The position numbers were made by a program, and so were the translations under genes. Under the pieces are notes generated by a model that saw nothing but the letters and a program-made list of their open reading frames with translations, searched no databases and had not been told where the DNA came from. A DNA stretch of 64,000 bases from Acetobacterium malicum subsp. dehalogenans DSM 11527 (GTDB lineage Bacteria > Bacillota > Clostridia > Eubacteriales > Eubacteriaceae), in NCBI RefSeq assembly GCF_000472665.1, contig NZ_AXAC01000014.1, positions 1 through 64,000 of the forward strand, written 5' to 3'. Positions 54,035-61,718 of the stretch are shown here, piece after piece; positions within the stretch are counted from its first letter, which is position 1, and each line of letters starts with the position of its first letter.

Positions 54035-55475
54035 ATGATCACAGGCGAAGTAAAAAACAAAGTTGATAAAATATGGACCGATATCTGGGCCGGCGGGATC
54101 AGCAACCCCCTTACCGTCATCGAACAGCTGACCTATTTGATGTTTATCCGGTCACTGGACGAAAAAGAACTGGAAAACGAGAGTTTTGAAAATCTCACCG
54201 GCGAAACCATGCCCAAAATCTTTCCCCCCACCGAGGCCGGCCAGAACCTGCGCTGGAGCCGCACTGATCTGATCGATGGCAACTATACCGACAAGCGGCG
54301 CTTTTTTATCTTTGACTATCTCGGCAATTTTGAGTTTTTCCGGGCCCATAAGGAGGGCCTCGAAAGCCGCGAGACCGGATCTCTCAGTGAGGTCATCTTT
54401 GCCAAACGAGTGCGGCTGATCCGCCACCTGCAGGTCAGCACCTATGCTGCCAACAAGCTATCAGCACTGGCGCCAGGAGCTGGTAAAAACGGTGCTGGAT
54501 CAGGTCCAGAGCCTCAACCCCGAGCTGATTGCGGTCAGTTTAAGACGGCGGTTTGTCGAACAATTCCGCCCGGCCAGCGCTTTCATCTGCCTGAGCGAGC
54601 AGGATCAGGGCGCCCTGGTCCATGAAATTGCGTCGCTGGACTTTATGGCCGACACCGACGAGCCGGCCAAGCGTTTTGACAACCTGATCTACGGCCTGAT
54701 GCTGAGCCAGATTGAAGCTCTGCCGGCCTATCATACCGCTAAACGCCAGCCGTGCGGCCTGATGAACGAGCTGGAGCAGAAAATCACGATACCCCAGATC
54801 AAGGCCCGGCTACCGCTGATCCAGACGGTCACTACCGATGAATTTTGGACCGCCGGAGATCTGCTGGCCTTTGAAAAAGTGCGGCAGGAACTCCGCGAGC
54901 TGATAAAGTTTATCATTGAGAACGGCCAGGAAAAGTCAGCGGTGATCACCAACCTCTACGATCCGATTATCAATCGCAACGAGGGAGTGGTGATGGAAGC
55001 GGCCTATGACTACGGCGATTATAAAATGAAGGTAAACCGCTATGTCAATGACCATCAGGATACCCTGGCAATCCAGAAACTGCGCAAAAATATCCCCCTG
55101 ACCCAGACGGACTACCAGGTGCTGGAGCACATCCTCACCATAGAACTGGGCAGCAAGGCTGATTATCAGCGCGAATTCGGCGAAACGCCATTTGGATTGC
55201 TGATCCGCAAGATCGCCAAACTGGAACCCCAGGCGGCGATGGCGGCCTTCTCCGACTTTATCGACGACCAGACCTTGAACCAATCCCAGATCGTCTTCGT
55301 CCGCAAGGTCATCGACTACGTGGTCCAGAACAGCTACATCGAAAACGTCACCGAACTGATGAAACCGCCCTTTGACAAACCACAAAGCTTCGGCAAGCTG
55401 TTCGATCTGACCAAACAGCAGCGGCTGGTGGAAATTGTTAAGGCAGTTAAGGAGAATGCGGTGCGGATTGGGTGA
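54035..55475 (+). pseudogene. Type I restriction remnant: hsdM 5' end fused to hsdR 3' end, frameshifted
   Basis: The first part (from ATG 54035, with AGGAGAAAAA upstream) encodes the HsdM N-terminal helical domain (IWAGGISNPLTVIEQLTYLM, then FIRSLDEKE and FPPTEAGQNLRWS). At about 54280 it switches into HsdR-type sequence (FFIFDYLGNFEFF, SLSEVIFAKRVRLIRHLQ), with the methyltransferase core, the specificity subunit and the helicase missing. At about 54440-54460 the frame shifts by one base, and the second frame (to 55475) continues as the EcoEI-type HsdR C-terminal domain. The nuclease and modification functions cannot be active. A large internal deletion is the simplest origin. Confidence 0.82.
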
Positions 55476-55591
55476 GGGGTGTAAAAATAAGGACCTGTAC
55501 CAGATTTAGGAATAGTAATGTGGGATAATGTTTGTAACAATCGTTCGTTTAAAATCGGTTGAAGAGAATAAAACTTTTCAGGAGGAAAATG

Positions 55592-56638
55592 ATGAATATT
55601 TGGCTGCATCGAATTTCGCACGGTTATGAGGCTGCAAAGCCTTTGTTGGACCAGAATTATGTAACCATCGGTTTTGCTGATTATGTCAGCGACTTCTTAA
55701 AATATGATAGTGACACCAAAGTTGTTCGGGATCAATTTGAAGCTGACATGGAAACGATTTACGGAGCAAGCTTTCGACCACGTCATAATTTGAAAAAATT
55801 TCTGTTTGAATTTGAAGTGGGTGATCAGGTAGTAATCCCATTATGGGGGGAGTTTTCTGTTTATAAAATAATTGAAACAGCTAAACCATTAACCAGTTTG
55901 CCTAACGAGGCGCTGGAAAAAATGAATACTAAAGTTTTTATAGACAAGGACGGTTTATTGTCCATTCAGCGAAATGATACAGAGATAGCAGAAATTGATC
56001 TAGGCTTTTTTATTCGGGTTGAACCAATCAAACTGAATATTCCCCGGGATGGCTATTGCAGTTCCGCCTTGATTTCTAGGATGAAGATACGGCAAGCAAC
56101 GGCAAACATCAGTGATCTGGCGATGGATGTGAATGATGCTGTCGATCGGGCTCATACCAACAGTCGGATAGACTTTCATTATGAAGCAAGTAAGGCAATG
56201 GGTGAAAACCTGATCAGTGCAATTCTGAATAAGCTGAATGACCGGAAATTTGAAAAAATGGTGCAGTGGTACATGCAAAAAATTGGTGCAACGGAGACTA
56301 CGATTCCAGCCAAAAATGAACCGGGGAAATATGATGGGGCGGATGCCGATGTTATTGCCATTTTTGAGCTCTTAAAGTGTATTATTTACGTACAGGTTAA
56401 ACACCATGTCGGTCTGACATCTGAACGGGCAGTAAATCAGATCGCTCGATACAAAGAACAAAAAGAAGTGCCTGATGACGCCTATACCCGCATGACCTGG
56501 GTGGTTACCAGTGCTGAATTTTCTGATGAAACCAAGAAAAAAGCACAATTAGATGGGGTGCGTTTGATTGATCAACATGAATTTGCGAGTATGCTGATTG
56601 ATGTAGGTCTTGATGGGATTAATGATGCGTTTAATTAA
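55592..56638 (+). CDS. Mrr-like restriction endonuclease
   Basis: 348 residues. The N-terminal domain (about 1-190) begins MNIWLHRISHGYEAAKPLLD and resembles the target-recognition half of some Mrr-like proteins. The C-terminal PD-(D/E)xK nuclease has FEKMVQWYMQKIGA, D253 and the QVK motif (Q268-V269-K270), the D-x14-QxK pattern of Mrr. Mrr-type enzymes usually cut DNA carrying foreign modification. ATG 55592 has AGGAGG six bases upstream. The gene is AT-richer than the remnant before it. It is only 29 bases before a KAP NTPase gene, so the two likely form one unit. Confidence 0.8.
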   Translation: MNIWLHRISHGYEAAKPLLDQNYVTIGFADYVSDFLKYDSDTKVVRDQFEADMETIYGASFRPRHNLKKFLFEFEVGDQVVIPLWGEFSVYKIIETAKPLTSLPNEALEKMNTKVFIDKDGLLSIQRNDTEIAEIDLGFFIRVEPIKLNIPRDGYCSSALISRMKIRQATANISDLAMDVNDAVDRAHTNSRIDFHYEASKAMGENLISAILNKLNDRKFEKMVQWYMQKIGATETTIPAKNEPGKYDGADADVIAIFELLKCIIYVQVKHHVGLTSERAVNQIARYKEQKEVPDDAYTRMTWVVTSAEFSDETKKKAQLDGVRLIDQHEFASMLIDVGLDGINDAFN

Positions 56639-56667
56639 GAATTAATTTAAATAAGGAGGTCATAAAA

Positions 56668-58458
56668 ATGGCAAAGTATTCAGGTTATACAGATCGTCCG
56701 ACTTCTTCAATTAATGAAGATTTATTCAATATTGAAAAATATATACAGGGGTTATCTAGTTTTATATTGGAATGCAATACCCCAATGACAATCGCCATAC
56801 AAGGAGATTGGGGAAGTGGCAAGACCAGCTTTATGAATATGATAAAAGAGACTGTGCAGGAGAAAGTTGTTGTTTCCTGGTTTAATACCTGGCGATATTC
56901 ACAATTCAATATGGGCGATGAGATTTCATTATCTCTTATCAGACAGTTGATCAACACTTTACCGGGACTAGATGAAAAAATGAGCGATTCGATGAAAAAA
57001 ATAATTAATGGAGTGGCAAAGGTTATAAAAGCAGGGGCGCTTGTTGCTGCAGAAGTTGGTGGTTTTGGTAACGTAGCTGAAGGTGTTGTAAAAGTTGTAG
57101 ATAGTAATGCCTCAGCTAATGCTGATCAAATCGATGCAACACTTTCACTGGGAATGTTAAAAGAGCAGTTTCAAGAATGCATTCGACAAGTTCTTGTAAC
57201 GTCAGGTAAAGATCGAGTGGTTGTGTTTGTTGATGATTTGGATCGACTAAACCCTGCAAAGGCAGTTGAATTATTAGAGGTATTAAAACTATTTTTGGAT
57301 TGTGAAAATTGCGTATTTATTCTCGCCATTGATTACCAGGTCGTTTCGCAAGGAATTTCCGAAAAATATGGTAATACATTGGATGAGGAAAAAGGAAAGG
57401 CATTCTTTGATAAAATCATCCAGGTGCCTTTTAAAATGCCGGTGGCTTTATATGACATGTATAAATTCATCAATAATATGTTGGAAGAAATTGGTTTCCA
57501 ATATGAGATGACAAACAAAAATCAAACGATTGATTATTATATTAAATTGATTCAAGCTTCAATAGGCTCAAACCCCAGAGCGATCAAACGCCTTTTTAAT
57601 GCCTATCTTTTACTGAAAAAGATATATGGAGTTGATTCTGAATTAGATGAAGTTGGACAAAAATTACTGTTTGCTATCCTCTGTGCTCAGCTGTCTTTTG
57701 AAAATCTGTATAATTATATTATATTAAATAAGTGTGATGTCTCAAATGGTGACTTTTTACAAAAATTAAAAAATCAGAAATCTTATTTAGATGAAAATAA
57801 TGGTACTTCATTATACAAGGAACTCGGAATAAAAAATGATGACGAGTTACGAAAAATTTGCTATTTTATGGAAATCTTTTATAAAGCAATTGATCACAAT
57901 GAGGATGGAGATTTATCAGAAGAAGAAACAGAAAAATTCATTAACCTTTTAAACTTATCATCGATCATTTCAACAAACGATCTTACCGAAAACAAGGACG
58001 AAAAATCATGGATGATTCGAAGAAGCAATCGCAGACTGGTTAAACAATCGGTATTTTTTACTCTAAAAAAATATAAGGAGTTAAATTTAAAAATATATCA
58101 ATCAAATCAAGATCGTGGTGACTGGAAATTTCAGGATGTATCTGCTAGTGGTACTTTTAGCATCCAAAAAAATAAGGTGGAATTCTGTTTTCAACTACAA
58201 ACGGATTTTGATACGGAGTTTACAAAAATCATTTTCAGATTTGACGAAAACAATAATCCCAACAAAAACGATCGTGGTGTCTTTTTTGATGACTTATCTG
58301 GGTGGGCCGAAGCAAACGATTTTGAATGTGATGATAATCATTGTTTTTCTAAAACGATTAATACCGTTAAATATGATAATGAAGAAGGAATTTTGAATGT
58401 ATTGAATAATGAGGTAAGGTCTATTCTTGATTCATTAAAAGCGTTGTATAAAGACTGA
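56668..58458 (+). CDS. KAP-family P-loop NTPase with EF-hand loop
   Basis: 596 residues. Walker A is GDWGSGKT (46-53), and Walker B is VVVFVDDLDRLNP (184-196, catalytic acid pair D189/D190). Both are typical of KAP NTPases such as PifA and of phage-defence STAND-like proteins. A hydrophobic insert (about 110-150, VIKAGALVAAEVGGFGNVAE) could associate with membrane. Residues 409-420 (DHNEDGDLSEEE) match the calcium-binding EF-hand loop at every ligand position. The C-terminal 100 residues are not recognised. It lies 29 bases after the Mrr-like nuclease gene with AAGGAGG, so it is co-transcribed. The probable role is defence against phage or plasmid; inference from family and neighbours. Confidence 0.85.
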   Translation: MAKYSGYTDRPTSSINEDLFNIEKYIQGLSSFILECNTPMTIAIQGDWGSGKTSFMNMIKETVQEKVVVSWFNTWRYSQFNMGDEISLSLIRQLINTLPGLDEKMSDSMKKIINGVAKVIKAGALVAAEVGGFGNVAEGVVKVVDSNASANADQIDATLSLGMLKEQFQECIRQVLVTSGKDRVVVFVDDLDRLNPAKAVELLEVLKLFLDCENCVFILAIDYQVVSQGISEKYGNTLDEEKGKAFFDKIIQVPFKMPVALYDMYKFINNMLEEIGFQYEMTNKNQTIDYYIKLIQASIGSNPRAIKRLFNAYLLLKKIYGVDSELDEVGQKLLFAILCAQLSFENLYNYIILNKCDVSNGDFLQKLKNQKSYLDENNGTSLYKELGIKNDDELRKICYFMEIFYKAIDHNEDGDLSEEETEKFINLLNLSSIISTNDLTENKDEKSWMIRRSNRRLVKQSVFFTLKKYKELNLKIYQSNQDRGDWKFQDVSASGTFSIQKNKVEFCFQLQTDFDTEFTKIIFRFDENNNPNKNDRGVFFDDLSGWAEANDFECDDNHCFSKTINTVKYDNEEGILNVLNNEVRSILDSLKALYKD

Positions 58459-58476
58459 AAAGAGCAATTATTGGTT

Positions 58477-58504
58477 GCAACAACTGAACGATATCAGTTG
58501 TTGC
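58477..58504. repeat. Hairpin after the KAP gene
   Basis: GCAACAACTGA (58477-58487) and TCAGTTGTTGC (58494-58504) form a perfect 11-bp stem without a T-run. A smaller AAGCATA/TATGCTT hairpin follows at about 58525-58543. They may partly terminate the island transcript. Confidence 0.5.
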
Positions 58505-58565
58505 GCCAGAAAACTAATAAAAAAAGCATAAAAATATGCTTTATCAAAACGAAAGGTAGGAAAAA

Positions 58566-59567
58566 ATGAAAAATAAATTTCAGTTCGTTTTTCGTTTGTT
58601 TTTAGCTTTCATGCTGCTGTTAACCACTATTCCAATTGGAGTAATAGCAGAAACGCAAGAATATGCTGATGTTCAAATACCTATAGTTGCTGAAGACAAT
58701 GTCCAACTTAGTGAGGAATCAGTATCAGTCCACACTGATACAATGACAACCCCATCTTGTTTCTATCGCACCCATGTACAAAACGAAGGCTGGCAGGAAT
58801 GGAAAAGCAATGGTGGTATGAGCGGCACTTCGGGAAAAGGTCTCCGTCTCGAAGGTATCGAAATAAAATTGGATCAGCAGGGTTGTGATCTAGGGGTATC
58901 TTACAGCACCCATGTACAAAATATTGGTTGGCAGGGATCAAAAATTGATGGTGTCACGAGCGGAACATCTGGTCAAGGTCTTCGACTGGAAGCGATCCGT
59001 ATTAATCTGACTGGTTCAGATGCTGAATTGTTTGATATTTACTATCAGGTCCATGTGCAAAACTATGGTTGGCTGGACTGGGCTAAAAATGGAGCAGAAG
59101 CAGGCACCCAGGGTTTAGGTTTGCATTTAGAAGGAATAAATATTCTTATTTTTCCAAAAGGTAGTGTGGCCCCCGGCGCAACTATGACACCCTATGTTAG
59201 TGTCGATGCATTCTTAAATAATATTAAAGGCGATTGGTATAATCGTTCATTGAAATTTGCAGGACCGCACTTAAAGATCAGAGAGCCAAATGTAGAATCA
59301 GGTTTATTATGGTTGGGTATGAAATGGCATGAATATCGCTATCGGATTGTTTCAATCAGTCGAGATGGAAAATCTGGAACAATCGAAGCATACAAGTGGA
59401 ACTATTATAAACCATACGCAACGAGTTCTGGAAGTACGGCGTTTCAAAAAGTTGAAATGGATGTAAACCCTCCCGATCAATATGTTGATAATTCTAATAC
59501 CAATACTCTAACAGAATCAGAACAAACTGGTAGTAGTGTTCGTGTTATAAATTATACTCGAAATTGA
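58566..59567 (+). CDS. Secreted protein with three ChW repeats
   Basis: 333 residues. A signal peptide (FVFRLFLAFMLLLTTIPIGV, then IAE) and a short linker come first. Three ChW repeats follow (about 63-200), each with HVQNxGW and GTxGxGLxLEgI cores. The C-terminal domain (about 210-333, ending SVRVINYTRN) contains HEYRYRIVSISRD and YKWNYYKPY and is unrecognised. AAAGGTAGG precedes the ATG. ChW repeats occur in cell-surface proteins of Clostridia and relatives. It shares the repeat type with the GH16 protein at 52563 on the far side of the defence-like island. Confidence 0.85.
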   Translation: MKNKFQFVFRLFLAFMLLLTTIPIGVIAETQEYADVQIPIVAEDNVQLSEESVSVHTDTMTTPSCFYRTHVQNEGWQEWKSNGGMSGTSGKGLRLEGIEIKLDQQGCDLGVSYSTHVQNIGWQGSKIDGVTSGTSGQGLRLEAIRINLTGSDAELFDIYYQVHVQNYGWLDWAKNGAEAGTQGLGLHLEGINILIFPKGSVAPGATMTPYVSVDAFLNNIKGDWYNRSLKFAGPHLKIREPNVESGLLWLGMKWHEYRYRIVSISRDGKSGTIEAYKWNYYKPYATSSGSTAFQKVEMDVNPPDQYVDNSNTNTLTESEQTGSSVRVINYTRN

Positions 59568-59701
59568 TTATTATTTCTGGAGATGCGGGGGTCCTATCAT
59601 TAGCAGAACATACTAACGAACTGATTTCTAACGACGGGGCCCCATGCCGCTTCCTTTTACTCTAAGATGTCATTTCAGCCGTTTCCAAAAACTGCTATAG
59701 C

Positions 59702-60112
59702 TCAGCTCATGCCAGTAGTCTGCTGGTCACGGGCGAGTGCGTCACGCGATGCAAAGACCTCTTTGGCAACGGCAACCGCGTTTAAAACTTTCGGAAATCC
59801 GGTGTAGGGGATACATTGAATAAAGGCTTCAATAATTTTCTCTGGTAAAATCCCGACATTTAAAGCACCATTGATATGTACATCCAGCTGGGGTTCGCAG
59901 CCGCCAGCGGTCAGCAGGCTGGTGATGGTGATCAGTTCCCGTTCCTCAAGACTTAGCCCTGGCCGGGAGTAAATATCGCCAAAGGCGAATTCAATAATAT
60001 AGTTGCCCAAGTCGGGGGCGATTGTTTTCAGCGATTCGATTACTTTTTCGCCGCCAACCCCATCAATTTTTGTTAACTGTGCGACACCAATTTGATAACG
60101 TGTTTGATCCAT
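59702..60112 (-). CDS. Carboxymuconolactone decarboxylase-family protein
   Basis: 136 residues, all-helical, with the family core LEERELITITSLLTAGGCEP, followed by LDVHINGALNVG and IPYTGFPKVLNAV. It has one cysteine and a histidine about six residues later, rather than the C-x2-C of AhpD, so a peroxidase role is uncertain. Related proteins are decarboxylases or thiol enzymes. The gene has a MerR-type promoter with a 19-bp spacer and is divergent from a frameshifted MerR gene. Expression is therefore likely to have been induced through that regulator. Confidence 0.87.
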   Translation of the reverse strand: MDQTRYQIGVAQLTKIDGVGGEKVIESLKTIAPDLGNYIIEFAFGDIYSRPGLSLEERELITITSLLTAGGCEPQLDVHINGALNVGILPEKIIEAFIQCIPYTGFPKVLNAVAVAKEVFASRDALARDQQTTGMS

Positions 60113-60143
60113 ATGTGATTACCTCCAAATTCTTTATAATCCC

Positions 60144-60174
60144 AGTATAGTGCTTAGACTATGGTCTAAGTCAA
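60144..60174 (-). promoter_or_regulatory. MerR-type promoter (19-bp spacer) with perfect dyad operator
   Basis: On the minus strand TTGACT (60169-60174) and TATACT (60144-60149) are exactly 19 bp apart. The dyad CTTAGAC-TATG-GTCTAAG (60153-60170) lies between and into the -35. It drives the decarboxylase-family gene and lies next to the divergent MerR start. Confidence 0.82.
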
Positions 60175-60197
60175 CCATTATTTTGAAAGGTTTTATC

Positions 60198-60544
60198 ATG
60201 ATTATTAGCGAAATGACCGAACTGACCAAGATCAGTGAACATACCCTGCGATATTATGAAAAGAAGGAATTGATTGCTGTTTCCCGTGATGCCCGGGGGC
60301 GACGTAACTACGACGAAAACGATATTGAATGGATTCGTTTCATTCAGCGATTAAAAGAGACCGGGATGCCTCTGCGGGATATAAAAAATATTCCGATTTG
60401 AGAGCCGAAGGCGATCAGACCAGCCACGAACGACTGGTGATGCTTGAAGCCCATCGCCTATACGTTGTCGCTGAACAGCAGAAATGGGCCCAAAATCTTT
60501 GTAACCTTGATGCCAAAATCGAGTATTATCGAAAAAAAGATTAA
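60198..60544 (+). pseudogene. MerR-family regulator, frameshifted in an A-tract
   Basis: The frame from ATG 60198 encodes a MerR winged helix (MTELTKISEHTLRYYEKKEL, then IAVSRDARGR). It stops after RDIKNIPI at about 60401. In the next frame, KKYSDLRAEGDQTSHERLVM and the coiled-coil tail up to 60544 (IEYYRKKD) continue exactly as an intact MerR would, joined as RDI-KKYSDL. The break falls in a six-A run at about 60380-60386, where one extra A would restore a protein of about 115 residues. It could be a real mutation, ribosomal/transcriptional slippage or a sequencing error. The neighbouring perfect MerR operator argues that the regulator was recently functional. Confidence 0.82.
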
Positions 60545-60671
60545 TGCTGGATCAAGTCGTGTTGAATTGGGGGAATTTATCTGTATTGACTAAAAGAATA
60601 TTTAGATTAAAAATCAACTTTGCCAGATTAAAAAAGACTGCTGTTTCAAAAATCGCTATCCAGGAGGGTAC

Positions 60672-60923
60672 ATGGATTCATTTCAACAACACATCGTTAA
60701 CAGCCTGCTTCCCATTGCGATCTTTATTTTTTCTTTTGGAACGATGGCCTATATGAATTACAAAAATGGCAAGGCAACCGGAAATAAAAGATTGAAAGGC
60801 TTGGGGATTATGTACCTTGTTTTTCTGATTGGCGGTTTAGTGATTATCGGGGTGATGTTTTATCTGGAATATCGAGAATTAGCCTTTGATATGGCCGCCG
60901 AATTAATAGGCTGGGAAGCCTGA
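60672..60923 (+). CDS. Small two-helix membrane protein
   Basis: 83 residues with two predicted membrane helices (LLPIAIFIFSFGTMAYM and IMYLVFLIGGLVIIGVMFYL), joined by a basic loop (NYKNGKATGNKRLK). The C-terminal tail is acidic. A GGAGG lies before ATG 60672. I recognise no family. It is 89 bases before an ABC transporter ATPase gene on the same strand and could be linked to it, but this is only position. Confidence 0.6.
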   Translation: MDSFQQHIVNSLLPIAIFIFSFGTMAYMNYKNGKATGNKRLKGLGIMYLVFLIGGLVIIGVMFYLEYRELAFDMAAELIGWEA

Positions 60924-61012
60924 ACATTGTTTACAGGTACAATGGAGTAAGACGCCGGAAAATAAATAATAAACCATACTTCTAATAAAGAATTGAAAGA
61001 AGGAGCGAAAGT

Positions 61013-61711
61013 ATGTTCGTAGAAATTAATAAAATAAAAAAGAGTTATGGTGAAGGTGAGAGCTATGTTCAAGTGCTTAAAGGCCTTTCAACATATGTGG
61101 AAAAAGGCCAGACCTGTGTGATACTGGGTCCCAGCGGTTCCGGTAAATCCACTTTTCTTAATGCCATTGGTGGTTTGGACGATATTGAAAGCGGAAGCAT
61201 TAATATTGATAGCCTAGAAATCACAAAGCTAAATTCAAAGGAATTATCTTTGTATAGACGGGAGTATCTTGGCTTTATTTTTCAATTTTACAATCTCGTT
61301 CCTAATCTTACAGTTAAGGAAAACATTCAGGTTTGTGAGTACCTTACAAAGGAACCCCTAGATCTTAATGAACTTATGGATATATTAGGTCTAACAGAAC
61401 ACCAGAATAAATTCCCTTCTCAATTATCTGGTGGACAGCAGCAACGATGCGCCATTGCCAGAGCCCTCATTAAGAATCCAAAGCTATTACTTTGTGACGA
61501 ACCAACTGGCGCCCTGGATTACAAGGCGGCTAAGGAAATACTTATACTTCTTGAGGCGATCAATAAAAAATATGGAACGACGATGTTAATTGTCAGCCAT
61601 AATACCGCAATTAAAGACATGGTTCATCGGGTCATAAAAATTAAAGATGGTCAAATTAGTGAAGACTATTTCAACACCTCATTAATACCAGCGAGCCAAT
61701 TAGAATGGTAG
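61013..61711 (+). CDS. ABC transporter ATP-binding protein (MacB/LolD type)
   Basis: 232 residues. All ABC motifs are present: Walker A GPSGSGKS (about 41-48), Q-loop [11 protein letters not shown], signature LSGGQQQR, Walker B LLLCDEP, D-loop GALD and switch histidine in VSHNT. The sequence type (ETxLxx/MacB-like, exporter-associated) fits FtsX-type permeases such as the one encoded 7 bases downstream. AAGGAGCG precedes the ATG. The pair probably exports a peptide, lipid or antimicrobial or supports envelope functions. The substrate is unknown. Confidence 0.93.
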   Translation: MFVEINKIKKSYGEGESYVQVLKGLSTYVEKGQTCVILGPSGSGKSTFLNAIGGLDDIESGSINIDSLEITKLNSKELSLYRREYLGFIFQFYNLVPNLTVKENIQVCEYLTKEPLDLNELMDILGLTEHQNKFPSQLSGGQQQRCAIARALIKNPKLLLCDEPTGALDYKAAKEILILLEAINKKYGTTMLIVSHNTAIKDMVHRVIKIKDGQISEDYFNTSLIPASQLEW

Positions 61712-61718
61712 GTGCAGC

